Positions 13,941 to 22,977 of a DNA stretch of 25,670 bases are shown piece by piece. The position numbers were made by a program, and so were the translations under genes. Location of the stretch: positions 1 through 25,670 of the forward strand of contig CAZJBP010000028.1 in the NCBI GenBank assembly GCA_964544115.1, read 5' to 3'. The stretch is from CAZJBP01 sp964544115 (GTDB taxonomy: Bacteria > Verrucomicrobiota > Kiritimatiellia > UBA8416 > JADHWI01). Positions within the stretch are counted from its first letter, which is position 1; every line of letters begins with the position of its first letter. The notes below the pieces were generated by a model. The model was not told where the DNA came from. It did not search any database and saw only the letters and a program-made list of their open reading frames with translations.

Positions 13941-14708
13941 ATGACCCTCTTCCGCCCCTGCATTGACCTGCGTAACGGACGCGTGACCCAGATCGTCGGG
14001 GGCACGCTCACCGACGACGCGTCCGGGGTGCGCGTAAACTTCGAGAGCGACCGCCCGGCCTCGTATTACGCCGGGCTGTATCGCCGCGACGGGCTCGCCG
14101 GGGGCCACGTCATCCAGCTCGGCGCAGGCAACGAGGCCGCCGCCCGCGAGGCGCTGGCCGCCTATCCCGGCGGCCTGCAGGTGGGCGGCGGGGTGCGCGA
14201 CGACAACGCCGCCGCCTGGCTCAACGCCGGCGCAAGCCATGTCATCGTGACCTCGTTCCTCTTCGAAGCGGCCCGCTTCCAGCCCGAGCGGCTGGCGCGG
14301 CTGGTGAGCGCCATCGGATCCGAGCGGCTGGTGATCGATCTGAGCTGCCGCGCCCGCGGCGAGGGCTGGGTCGTGGCGACGAACCGCTGGCAGACGCTGA
14401 CGGACCTCGAGCTGACCCCCGCGACGCTGGACCGGCTGGCCGATTCCTGCGCCGAATTCCTCATCCATGCGGCCGACGTGGAGGGGCGCTGCGAAGGCAT
14501 CGATGCGCGGCTGGTCGAGATGCTCGGGCAATGGGGCCGCAGGCCTGTGGTCTACGCGGGCGGCGCACAGGCGCTGGCCGACCTCGAGACCGTCGACCGG
14601 CTCAGCGCCGGCCGCGTCGACCTGACGATCGGCAGCGCACTCGACCTCTTCGGCGGCCGCGGGGTGCGCTATGCCGACTGCGTCGCGTTCAACCGCCGCC
14701 GCGCCTGA
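13941..14708 (+). CDS. hisA: HisA (ProFAR isomerase), eukaryotic His6-like type
   Basis: The 255-residue TIM-barrel enzyme catalyses the Amadori isomerisation of ProFAR to PRFAR, the fourth step of histidine synthesis. It follows yeast His6 closely along its length. FRPCIDLRNGRVTQIVGGTL (Asp9 catalytic), SYYAGLYRRD, GHVIQLGAGN, LQVGGGVRDDNAAAWL, VIVTSFLFE, VIDLSCRARGEGWVVATNRW, QTLTDLELTPATL, FLIHAADVEGRCEGID, VVYAGGA and VDLTIGSALDLFGG all have His6 counterparts. Ordinary bacterial HisA lacks several of these, such as DLSCR and HAADVEG. No Shine-Dalgarno sequence precedes the ATG; the upstream bases are a repeat tract. No other his genes are in the window. The last 20 bases overlap the opposite-strand PHP gene. 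Confidence 0.94.
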   Translation: MTLFRPCIDLRNGRVTQIVGGTLTDDASGVRVNFESDRPASYYAGLYRRDGLAGGHVIQLGAGNEAAAREALAAYPGGLQVGGGVRDDNAAAWLNAGASHVIVTSFLFEAARFQPERLARLVSAIGSERLVIDLSCRARGEGWVVATNRWQTLTDLELTPATLDRLADSCAEFLIHAADVEGRCEGIDARLVEMLGQWGRRPVVYAGGAQALADLETVDRLSAGRVDLTIGSALDLFGGRGVRYADCVAFNRRRA

Positions 14709-15327
14709 ACACCTGGCGGGTGCCATCCTCGCCGGGAACCACGCAGGACACCTGTCCGGCCCTGAGCATGCCGAGCAGCTCCCGCTCATCTCTCGGCCTG
14801 CGATCCAATACGTTGTAGTGCCGGCCGAGAGATTCCACCGCATGGGCATCCGAGTTGCTCAGCGGAACAAGGCCGAGCTCCTGCGCCAGGGCCACGATGC
14901 GATCCAGGGCATCCCGCGGCGTATTGCGGGAACTGACCTCAATGGCGTCGGGCGGGAAGGTCTCCAGCGGCAGCCGGATATCCGGGTGAAACCGGAAGGG
15001 GTGGGCGAGCACCAGAACGCCGCCTCGCTCCCGGACGAAGCCGTGCAAGTCCGGATAGCTCCACCTCTCCGTCTCCATGAACGCGTCACGAACGCCGAGA
15101 ACCAGAAGGTCCTCATCGTCCACCGTGAGCTCCATGCCTCCGAAGATCCGGAACGGCGCATGGTCCTCGTTCAGACGCACAAGGGTGTCGGCCGGCGGCC
15201 GTTGGTTGTGATCCGTGAAGACGATGGCATCCAATCCGGCGGCCACCGCCGCGCGCACCTGTTCCAGTTCCGACGAGCGGCCGCACGGCGACCGCTCCTT
15301 TGTGTGAACGTGAATATCGATCTTCAC
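14689..15327 (-). CDS. PHP-domain phosphoesterase
   Basis: The 212-residue protein has the metal-ligand pattern of the PHP superfamily. KIDIHVHTKERSPCG supplies Asp4, His6 and His8, VFTDHN an Asp-His pair, FGGMELTV a Glu, LVLAHPFRF a His and LSNSDAH the last Asp and His. This set fits a trinuclear metal phosphoesterase acting on nucleic-acid ends, nucleotides or sugar phosphates; the substrate cannot be read from sequence. It starts at a GTG (15327) with AGAGGA about eight bases upstream. It is a lone minus-strand gene between two plus-strand groups and its stop lies inside hisA. It diverges from the TolC-like gene across 195 bases. An imperfect GC-rich hairpin at 15344-15367 in its leader could be structural, but no clear promoter was seen for either side. 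Confidence 0.88.
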   Translation of the reverse strand: MKIDIHVHTKERSPCGRSSELEQVRAAVAAGLDAIVFTDHNQRPPADTLVRLNEDHAPFRIFGGMELTVDDEDLLVLGVRDAFMETERWSYPDLHGFVRERGGVLVLAHPFRFHPDIRLPLETFPPDAIEVSSRNTPRDALDRIVALAQELGLVPLSNSDAHAVESLGRHYNVLDRRPRDERELLGMLRAGQVSCVVPGEDGTRQVFRRGGG

Positions 15328-15522
15328 CGTTGTTTCCTCTGCCGGCCCGACGCCTTTGGGTCCGGCCCACTCGCTGCATGAAGCCCGCCATGGGCAGGAG
15401 CGCTGGCAGTCTTATCCGGTCCTGCTGCGTTCTTCGAGGAGAAAGCGCGCAGACTCGCCTCCCCTTTTCACTGCTTTGATCTTCTTTGAAAACCCGCGAT
15501 GCGCTAGGCTGTGGCTTCAACG

Positions 15523-17172
15523 ATGAGAAGGTCCGCGACACTGCTTTTCTTGATCTGCCTGTGCGGCTGTCGATCGCCGGAGGCCTGGCGGCGCCAGGCT
15601 GACGAGGCCGCAGCGCGCTCGATTGCCGAGGCGCAGCGCGCCGCGTTCGGCTCCGAGCGCCCGTTCACCATCGAGCGCCCCTCGGACACGCTGCGCCGCC
15701 GCCTGCAGATCCCCGCGGCGACCAACGGCCCGGCGCCGGCGGCGACCAACCTGGTCCTCACGCTCGCCGACTGCCTGCGCGTCGGCGCCCGCAACAGCCC
15801 CTCCTACCAGGATCGCAAGGAGCTGGTGTTCCGCTCGGCCCTGGCCCTCGACCTGGAGCGCCACGCGTTCGAGAACTCCTACTCCGGCCTGCTCTCCGGC
15901 GGCATCAGCACGGACCGGTCGTCCGACCCCTCAGAGGACAAAGCCACGGGGTCGGCCGGGGTGGGGGTCACGCGGAAGCTAAAGAGCGGCGCCACCCTGT
16001 CGACAAAGATGAGCCTCGACGTGGTTAAACTCCTCACGGGAGACCGCGAGTCGTCGCTCGGGGCGCTGGCCGACGCCACGGTCACGATTCCGCTGATGAG
16101 AGGCGCCGGCCGAGAGGTCGTCACCGAGCCGCTGACGCAGGCCGAGCGAAACCTGATGTACGCGCTGCTCCAGTTCGAGCGCTACAAGGACGAGTTCACC
16201 GTCGGGATCGCCTCCGACTGCCTGTCCGTCCTCCTGGCCGGGCAGCAGGTGCGGATTGCCAATGACAACCTCAAGCGCCTCGAGGACAGCCTGGCCCGCG
16301 CGCAGGCGCTGGGCCAGGCCGGCCGCCTGCCGGCGACCGAAGTCGACCAGACCCAGCAGGACCTCCTGCGCGCGCGGCAGAGCGTCATCATCACCCGCCA
16401 GCAGGCCGAAGCGCGCATGGATGAGCTGAAGCTCTCCCTCGGCCTGCCGATCGACGCCGACGTGCGGATCGACGAGAATGAAACTCGCCGGGTCGCCGCC
16501 CTTGTGACGGCGCGCCTGGATGCGAGCGGCCCCGCCCCCGACGACCCCGCGGAGGCCGACTGCATCGCCTCGGCCCTGACCCGGCGGCAGGACCTGCGCG
16601 TGACGCGCGGGCAGGCCGAGGACGCCGAGCGCCAGGTTCGCGTGGCCGCCAACGCGCTGAAGGCCGGCCTGGACGTCACGCTCCACGGCTCCGAGCAGGA
16701 CCGGACGTACCACAACAGCGACACCGCCGACATCCGCTTCGGCAATGGCGGCTACTCCGGGCTGGTGAACGTTGACCTGCCGTGGGAGCGGACCTCGGAG
16801 CGCAACGCCTACCGCAACGCCCTGCTGGCGCTGGACAAGGCGCGGCGCGACCTGGAAACCACCGAGGACCAGGTCAAGAAGTCCGTGCGCGAGGCGCTGC
16901 GCACGCTGCGGGAAACGCGGGAAACGTACCTGATCCAGCGCCGGGCGGTTGAGCTGGCCGATCGGCGCGTGCGCAGCACGGCCCTGTTTCTGGAGGCCGG
17001 GAGGGCCCAGACGCGCGACGTTCTGGAGGCGGGCGATGCCCTCGTCAGCGCGCAGAACGCGCTGGCCGCCTCGGTGGTGGCCTACAGCCGGGCCCGGTGG
17101 GCCCTGGCCCGGGATACGGGCCGCATGAGCGTGGACGAAGACGGTGGGTGGAACATGGAGGCGATGCCGTGA
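15523..17172 (+). CDS. TolC-family outer-membrane efflux lipoprotein
   Basis: The 549-residue protein starts with a short lipoprotein signal, MRRSATLLFLICLCGC, with LCGC as lipobox and Cys16 for lipidation. A PVC-style N-terminal segment follows (WRRQADEAAARSIAEAQ, FTIERPSDTLRRRLQ). Two outer-membrane-factor repeats come next, each with long Ala-, Gln- and Leu-rich helices. LVLTLADCLRVGARNSPSYQ opens the first and EADCIASALTRRQDLRV the second, with paired beta strands between. It should form a trimeric channel across the outer membrane and periplasm. I chose ATG 15523 because the signal peptide starts there; GTG 15511 is possible. Its stop overlaps the adaptor start (GTGA). With the next three genes it makes a complete MacAB-TolC-like exporter. 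Confidence 0.9.
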   Translation: MRRSATLLFLICLCGCRSPEAWRRQADEAAARSIAEAQRAAFGSERPFTIERPSDTLRRRLQIPAATNGPAPAATNLVLTLADCLRVGARNSPSYQDRKELVFRSALALDLERHAFENSYSGLLSGGISTDRSSDPSEDKATGSAGVGVTRKLKSGATLSTKMSLDVVKLLTGDRESSLGALADATVTIPLMRGAGREVVTEPLTQAERNLMYALLQFERYKDEFTVGIASDCLSVLLAGQQVRIANDNLKRLEDSLARAQALGQAGRLPATEVDQTQQDLLRARQSVIITRQQAEARMDELKLSLGLPIDADVRIDENETRRVAALVTARLDASGPAPDDPAEADCIASALTRRQDLRVTRGQAEDAERQVRVAANALKAGLDVTLHGSEQDRTYHNSDTADIRFGNGGYSGLVNVDLPWERTSERNAYRNALLALDKARRDLETTEDQVKKSVREALRTLRETRETYLIQRRAVELADRRVRSTALFLEAGRAQTRDVLEAGDALVSAQNALAASVVAYSRARWALARDTGRMSVDEDGGWNMEAMP

Positions 17173-18811
17173 GCGACGAAACATCCGTAACCCCGTTGCC
17201 GTTCAGCCGGCGACAGATCGCGGCCGCGGCGGCCGCGGTCCTCATCGTGGCGGCCGCCGGCGCAACGGTGTTCGCGCGCCGTGCCGGCCACGCGACCGAT
17301 GGCATGCCCGTCTACACGGTCGCCCGCGGCGACCTGACGATCAGCGTCACCGAGCCCGGCACGATCCAGAACCGCGACAAGCAGATTCTCTACAGCCGGG
17401 TCGAAGGGCGGACGACGATCGTCTCCCTTGTGGACGAAGGCACGCGCGTCAAGAAGGGCGACCTGCTGATCGAGCTCGACTCGAGCCAGCTGGCGGAAGC
17501 GCGGATCACGCAGAACATCACGGCCCAGAACGCCGAGGCCTCGTGGATTCAGGCGCGGGAGAACCTGGAGATCACGCGCAACCAGGGCACCGCCGACGTC
17601 GAACGCGCCACGCTGGACCTGAAGTTCGCGCAGCTCGACCTCGAGAAGTACGAGAAGGGCGAATACGTCATCTCCCACTCGGGTGCGGAAGCCACGATCA
17701 CGCTCGCCGGCGAGGAGGTGAAGAAGGCCGAGGACCAGTACGAATGGTCCCGCAAGCTGGCCGAGCAGGGCTTCATCACCCGCAGCGAACTGCTGAGCGA
17801 TGAGCTCGGGCTCAAGCGCAAGCGCATCGAACTCCAGAGCGCCGAGAAGAACCTGGAGGTGCTGGAGCAGTACACCCACCGGCGCGATCAGGAGAAGCTG
17901 AGCAGCGAGGTGAAATACGCCGACATGGCGCTCGACCGGACGCGCCGCAAAGCCCACGCGGACATGGTGAAGGCCGAGACCGACGCACGCGCCAAGGAGG
18001 CGGAGTACCTGCAGCAGAAGGCCAAGCTGGACAAGACGCTGGCGCAGATCGAGGCCTGCCGCATCGTGGCCCCGGCCGACGGCATGGTGGTGTACCCCAT
18101 GACCAGCGGCGGGCGGGGGGGCAACCGGGAGCCGCTGCGCGTCGGGCAGGAGGTGTCCGAGCGACAGGAGCTGCTTCATCTGCCGGTCAGCGAGGCCATG
18201 GATGTCGAGGTCAAGGTCCAGGAGTCGAACCTGCGCAGGATTCAGGCGGAGCTGACGGTGCTGGTCCGCATCGACGCCATGCCCAACGAGGTGTTCCGCG
18301 GCCGGCTGACCAAGATCGCCCTGCTGCCGGATGCCACCCGGGCGTGGCTCAACCCCGACCTGAAAGTCTACAACTGCTCCGTCGTGCTGGAGACCTCCTC
18401 TCCGAAACTGCGGCCCGGGATGAGCTGCCGGGCGGAGATCATCGTCCAGGAGCTGGAGAACGCCATGTATGTGCCGCTCCAGACCCTGGTGCGCGTCGGC
18501 CAGAAGCCCACGGTGTACGTGGTCAGCCGGGGGAAGGTCACCCCGCGCGAGGTGGTCACCGGGCTGGACAACAACCGCGTCGTGCACATCGTCAGCGGCC
18601 TGGAGCCCGGCGAAACGGTCTGGCTGACCCCGCCGCTGGCTGAAGGTGAAACGTCGCAGAAATCGGGGAACGGTACGAACGGCGCGGCCCGCGTGCAAAG
18701 CCCGGCGGAGGGCGCTCGCGCGGAGGGCACCAACGGCGGTGGCGCGCCGCGGGGCGAGCGGCGGCGCCAGCGGCCGCCGGAGAGCGGCGGCGCGGCCACC
18801 GGAAACGCGCC

Positions 18812-18815
<4 letters not shown>
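17169..18815 (+). CDS. Periplasmic adaptor (HlyD/MacA family), long coiled coil
   Basis: The 548-residue membrane-fusion protein has one N-terminal membrane anchor (IAAAAAAVLIVAAAGATVFA, about 17-36). A split lipoyl domain follows (GTIQNRDKQILYSRVEGRT near 60; IVAPADGMVVYPM near 300). Between its halves lies an unusually long helical hairpin of about 200 residues, from QLAEARITQN to KLDKTLAQIEAC, rich in Glu, Lys and Ala. Barrel and membrane-proximal domains then end with VVHIVSGLEPGETVWLTPPL. The last ~55 residues are a low-complexity tail of G, A, E, P and R. MacA itself is near 370 residues, so both hairpin and tail are extensions. The start is the GTG that overlaps the TolC stop; the frame is open farther upstream but lies within tolC. 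It links the ABC transporter to the TolC-like channel. Confidence 0.9.
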
Positions 18816-19515
<700 letters not shown>

Positions 19516-19519
<4 letters not shown>

Positions 19520-20784
19520 AACAGTCGCGCATCGTCCGCAACGTCCGCCTGGGGCTCAAGAACCTCCTGCTGCATAAGATGCGGTCGCTCCTGACCACCC
19601 TCGGCGTGGTGTTCGGCGTCAGCAGCGTCATCGCCATGCTGTCCGTCGGCGAAGGCGCCAGCCGGGAGGCCATCGAGCAGATCCGCAAGCTCGGCAGCAA
19701 CAACATCATCCTCACCTCGGTCAAGCCCGTGGCCGACGAGGCCTCGAACACCCGCACCGACAGCCACATGATCGTCTACGGCCTCAAGCGCGACGACGAA
19801 CGCCGCATCCGCGAAGCGCTCACCTCGGTGGTCCGCACCGTGCCCGTGCGCCTGATGCGCAAGACCGCCCGCCTCGGCTCGCAGCAGGCGGACATGCGGT
19901 TGGTCGCCACGACCGACGCCTGGTTCGAGCTGGTTCGCCGCGACGTCCTCGCGGGGCGCACGCTGCAGGCCCGGGATGTGCGCCAACAGGCCTCCGTCTG
20001 CGTGCTGACCGAAGTGGGCGCGCGCAAGCTGCTGGCCGGCCAGACCACCATCGGCAGCGAGATCAGCCTGGGGGACCAGCCGTTCCGCGTGATCGGAGTC
20101 GTCCGCAGCGAGACCGGGACCTCGACCGTCCAGATCCCCGACCAGGAGATCGACGTCTACGTTCCCATCACGGCGGCGCTGGAGCGCTACGGCGAGATCC
20201 TGATGGAGCGGACGTCCGGCGCCAGCACGATCGAGCTGGTCGAGCTGCACAAACTCCTGGTCGAGGTGGATTCGCTGGAGCATGTGGCGGCGGCGGCGGC
20301 CACGATCGACGCCATGATCCGTCGCTTTCACGCCCGCGACGATGTCCAGATCAGCGTGCCGCTGAACCTGCTGCAGCAGGCGGAGGCGACCAAGCGGCGC
20401 TTCAATATCGTCCTGGGGGCGATCGCCGGCATCTCGCTCCTGGTGGGCGGCATCGGCATCATGAACATCATGCTCGCGACCGTCACCGAGCGCACCCGGG
20501 AGATCGGCATCCGCCGGGCGATCGGCGCCCGCAAGCGGCAGATCGTCTACCAGTTCCTCGTTGAGACCGTCGTGCTGTCCGGAGCGGGCGGGCTGATCGG
20601 AACCGCGCTGGGGCTGGCGGTCCCGGTGGTCATTACGCAGCTCACGGGAATGCCGACGGTCATCGCCTGGTACAGCGTGTTTCTCGCGCTGGGCATCAGC
20701 ATGACCATCGGCATGATCTTCGGCATCTACCCCGCCCTGCGCGCCGCCAACCTGGACCCGATCGAAGCCCTGCGGCATGAGTAG
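19516..20784 (+). CDS. FtsX-type ABC permease, MacB-like
   Basis: The 422-residue permease has the MacB layout. The first membrane helix is LLTTLGVVFGVSSVIAML (about 20-40). A long periplasmic domain (about 45-285) contains the MacPB core. Three C-terminal helices follow: LGAIAGISLLVGGIGIMNIM, VVLSGAGGLIGTALGLAVPV and VFLALGISMTIGMIFGIYPA. The coupling segment RTREIGIRRAIGARKRQI and the ending AANLDPIEALRHE are family hallmarks. Such permeases act by mechanotransmission: ATP hydrolysis moves the periplasmic domain and pushes substrate from the periplasm through the adaptor and TolC. Typical substrates are peptides, siderophores, toxins or lipoproteins; the cargo here is unknown. It closes the four-gene coupled set. 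Confidence 0.95.
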
Positions 20785-20799
20785 ACGGAGGACGCAGCC

Positions 20800-21249
20800 A
20801 TGATTCTGGACGCCCTGGATCAGCACCACCGCTATCACGGCTTGCACGCCGGATTCCGCCTCGCCTTCGAATTCCTCGCCCGGCCGGACACCGCACGCCT
20901 CGCGCCGGGCCGCTACGAATTGGACGGCCCGCGCGTCTATGTGAGCCTGTCCGAGGAAACCGGACGCACGGTCGAAGCGGCCCGCCTGGAGGCACACCGG
21001 CGCTATATCGACATCCAGGCGCCGCTGGTGGGGGAGGAACAGATAGGCTGGCGAGCCCTGCGCGCCGGCGCCACGGCCTCAACGCCCTACGACGCAGCCA
21101 AGGATGTGGCCTTCTTCGCCGACGCGGCTGACACGCTCCTGGGCCTGCGCCCGGTCCTCTTCGCCGTGTTCTTCCCGGACGACGGCCATATGCCCCTGAT
21201 CGGCACCGGGCGCATACTCAAAGCCGTGGCAAAAGTCGCTGTCGCATAG
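20800..21249 (+). CDS. YhcH/YjgK/YiaL-family protein (DUF386)
   Basis: The 149-residue protein matches the YhcH/YjgK/YiaL family, a cupin-like beta-barrel that includes EbgC. Landmarks are EAHRRYIDIQAPLVGEEQIG (about 65-84), YDAAKDVAFF and VFFPDDGHMP with its conserved metal-binding His. The family is linked to sugar metabolism, for example sialic acid and beta-galactoside anomers, through gene context. A biochemical role is proven for few members. ACGGAGGA precedes the ATG at suitable distance, and the gene begins 15 bases after the permease, so it may be the last gene of the exporter operon. Nothing in the exporter explains the pairing. It ends near the structured repeat region that separates it from convergent dnaN. 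Confidence 0.88.
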   Translation: MILDALDQHHRYHGLHAGFRLAFEFLARPDTARLAPGRYELDGPRVYVSLSEETGRTVEAARLEAHRRYIDIQAPLVGEEQIGWRALRAGATASTPYDAAKDVAFFADAADTLLGLRPVLFAVFFPDDGHMPLIGTGRILKAVAKVAVA

Positions 21250-21277
21250 ACCCGCTTGCTGCTCGTGCGGGGGAACG

Positions 21278-21350
21278 ACGGGATTTACGGGATTTACCGG
21301 AAGGTGGAGAGTTGGGCACCCCAACCCCGTTCATCCTGTTAATCCTGTCC
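21278..21350. repeat. Nine-base-periodic inverted repeat with central hairpin, possible bidirectional terminator
   Basis: The left arm has two exact tandem copies of CGGGATTTA (21279-21287, 21288-21296). The right arm, read on the minus strand, has ACAGGATTA and ACAGGATGA in tandem. The two arms can pair over about 25 positions with some mismatches, several of which would be G-U pairs in RNA. Between them GTTGGG-CAC-CCCAAC (21311-21325) forms a perfect 6-bp stem. The element fills the 116-base space between the ends of the YhcH gene and dnaN, where termination is needed on both strands. Confidence 0.6.
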
Positions 21351-21365
21351 AAGAAACCCGTTGCG

Positions 21366-22460
21366 TCAGTTCAGACGCATGGGCATCAGCACGTAGAGGA
21401 ACGGGATGTCGGCCTTGATGACGCCGGGGCTCAGCTCATCCGTCAGCTCGATGTAGATCTCGTCGCTGCTGAGGTTGCGCAGGGGATCCATCATGTAGTC
21501 GGCATTAAATGCGACCGTGATGGGCTTGCCGTTGTACTTCACCGGAACGGTTTCGCGCGATTCGCCAATCTCGGCGTTGCTGGTCACCACGGTGACCTTG
21601 TTGTCGGCGAACGTCAGCTTCGTGCCGCTGGTCTTGTCAACGGTCAGAATGGCCGACCGGCGGAGCGCCGTCAGCAGCGCTTCACGCTCGACCGTAATCC
21701 TCTGCTCGCACTGCGTCGGTATGACCTGGCGGTAGTTAGGGTAGGTTCCATCGATCAGCTTCGACGCGATCATCACATCGCCGAACTCGAAGACGACCTG
21801 GTTTTCCTTGACCGTAACGCGCATATCGCCTTCGTCATGAAGGACATGAAGGAGTTCCTGGACTGCCTTTGACGGCAGGATCAGGTCCGCCTCATCCTCT
21901 TCCGGATAGTCCACTTCGCTCTCGGCCATGGCCAGGCGACGTCCATCCGTTGCCACAATCGTCAGCTTGGCTCCGCGGAAGCTCAGCAGCACGCCGTTCA
22001 GCACGTAGCGGGTTTCGTCCGAGGACGCCGCGTACGCTGTCTTTCGGAGCATCTCCCGAAAGACGCCCTGGCCGATCGTATAGCTGTGCTTCTCCTCCGG
22101 GCTGGCTACCGGGGGAAACTCGTCACGGCTCATGCCGTTGATTCGGAAGTGCGAGGACCCGCAGTCCAGCGTGGCTACATCGGTGTCGCTCGTGGACAGG
22201 TTGATGGCCGAATCCGACAGTTCCCGGATGATGACGCTCAAGCGCTTTACCGGCAGCGTGCTGATGCCTTCGTTCTCAATTTCCGCTTCTACGCCGCAGC
22301 GGACAGTGACTTCGAGATCCGTCGTGGTCAGCCAGAGCTTGTTGTCTTCGGCGGTCAGGAGCACGTTATTGAGGATGGGCAACGTTGTCCGCGCCCCCAC
22401 CACATTCTGCACCACGTGCAATCCTTCGAGCAGCGCTGCTTTTGTCACCTTGAGTTTCAT
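21366..22460 (-). CDS. dnaN: DNA polymerase III beta subunit (sliding clamp)
   Basis: The 364-residue protein forms the dimeric ring that holds replicative polymerase on DNA. It starts MKLKVTKAALLEGLHVVQNV and has TTLPILNNVLLTAEDNKLWL, ISTLPVKRLSVIIREL, GVLLSFRGAKLTIVATDGRR and YRQVIPTQCEQRITVEREAL. It ends FLYVLMPMRLN, the usual PMRL terminus lining the peptide-binding cleft. Three similar domains of about 120 residues fit the family length. A GGGGAG ribosome-binding site lies nine bases before the ATG (22460). A perfect TATAAT lies on the minus strand at 22545-22540. No dnaA, recF or gyrB is adjacent in the window. The upstream region has DnaA-box-like sites and is unusually AT-rich. Confidence 0.98.
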   Translation of the reverse strand: MKLKVTKAALLEGLHVVQNVVGARTTLPILNNVLLTAEDNKLWLTTTDLEVTVRCGVEAEIENEGISTLPVKRLSVIIRELSDSAINLSTSDTDVATLDCGSSHFRINGMSRDEFPPVASPEEKHSYTIGQGVFREMLRKTAYAASSDETRYVLNGVLLSFRGAKLTIVATDGRRLAMAESEVDYPEEDEADLILPSKAVQELLHVLHDEGDMRVTVKENQVVFEFGDVMIASKLIDGTYPNYRQVIPTQCEQRITVEREALLTALRRSAILTVDKTSGTKLTFADNKVTVVTSNAEIGESRETVPVKYNGKPITVAFNADYMMDPLRNLSSDEIYIELTDELSPGVIKADIPFLYVLMPMRLN

Positions 22461-22486
22461 GGTCCGTGACTCCCCTTCCTACGGCC

Positions 22487-22677
22487 TTATCAACATGCTC
22501 TAATGATTATTGGGTAAAGAGTAGAGTAACAGTAATCTTATTATACCCTGTTGATAAAGCAAAAACGCGCGTATGAATCAGCGAAACAACGAGTTCCGCC
22601 ATCTTGGCGCATGTGCACAACTCCAACCAAAGACCCCCCTTGTCCACACCCTGTGAGAAACCGACGGCTTATACACA
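22487..22677. other. AT-rich region with DnaA-box-like 9-mers; candidate replication origin or DnaA-controlled dnaN promoter
   Basis: Five 9-mers fit TTATNCACA or differ by about one base. They are TTATCAACA (22487-22495, plus), TTATCAACA (22549-22557, minus), TTGTGCACA (22612-22620, minus), TTGTCCACA (22640-22648, plus) and TTATACACA (22669-22677, plus; full match). The stretch 22500-22565 is markedly AT-rich for this genome and could melt easily. Position next to dnaN is typical for bacterial origins. Gene directions nearby do not show a clean divergence and dnaA is absent, so a simple DnaA-regulated promoter is an alternative. Confidence 0.45.
22540..22545 (-). promoter_or_regulatory. Likely -10 element of the dnaN promoter
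   Basis: A perfect TATAAT on the minus strand lies about 80 bases before the dnaN start, inside the AT-rich patch. The matching -35 position has only a poor hexamer. A DnaA-box-like TTATCAACA ends three bases upstream of it, so DnaA could influence this promoter. Confidence 0.4.
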
Positions 22678-22695
22678 GGTTGTCATCAAGCCTGT

Positions 22696-22977
22696 TCACT
22701 TGCCGGCGGGTTCCTCGGCGCGGTCCTTCTCATCCAGAACGGCGGACATCTGTGCATCGTGCTCGGCACTGATGTCGCGGATCTTTGCCTTCATCGCCTC
22801 TCCCCTCCGAACGGAATCATAGCCGGTGACGCCCTCGACCACCGTTTGAGCCACGCCCCGCTCTTTTGGGGCGGGCTCGGGCGTGGTCGTCGTCTGCCGC
22901 GAGCACCCGGCAGAGAACAGAAGCGCGGCAACCGCGCCCAGCGAACGCGTGAACCAAGGACGAAAACGCGCACTCAC
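22696..22977 (-). CDS. Small predicted lipoprotein (93 aa), unknown function
   Basis: The protein begins with a basic stretch and a hydrophobic segment ending in a lipobox-like SAGC (LGAVAALLFSAGC, Cys about 25). After cleavage the mature part has about 69 residues, with a T/P/E-rich linker (TTTTPEPAPKE). A charged helix follows (YDSVRRGEAMKAKIRDIS, AEHDAQMSAVLDEKDRAE). I recognise no domain. The start is a GTG that overlaps the aminopeptidase stop (GTGA), with a strong GGAGG ten bases upstream, so the two genes are probably one transcript. A lipid-anchored helical protein in the cell envelope is the most that can be inferred. Confidence 0.7.
   Translation of the reverse strand: MSARFRPWFTRSLGAVAALLFSAGCSRQTTTTPEPAPKERGVAQTVVEGVTGYDSVRRGEAMKAKIRDISAEHDAQMSAVLDEKDRAEEPAGK

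Noticed and set aside
15328..15522. Clear promoter pair between the PHP gene and the TolC-like gene
   Set aside because: Hexamers such as TTGAAA and TAGGCT occur but their spacing (13 bases) does not fit a sigma-70 promoter.
18111..18129. G-quadruplex-like run of G in the adaptor gene
   Set aside because: It fits the simple pattern but encodes a Gly-rich loop, and such runs are expected by chance at this GC content.
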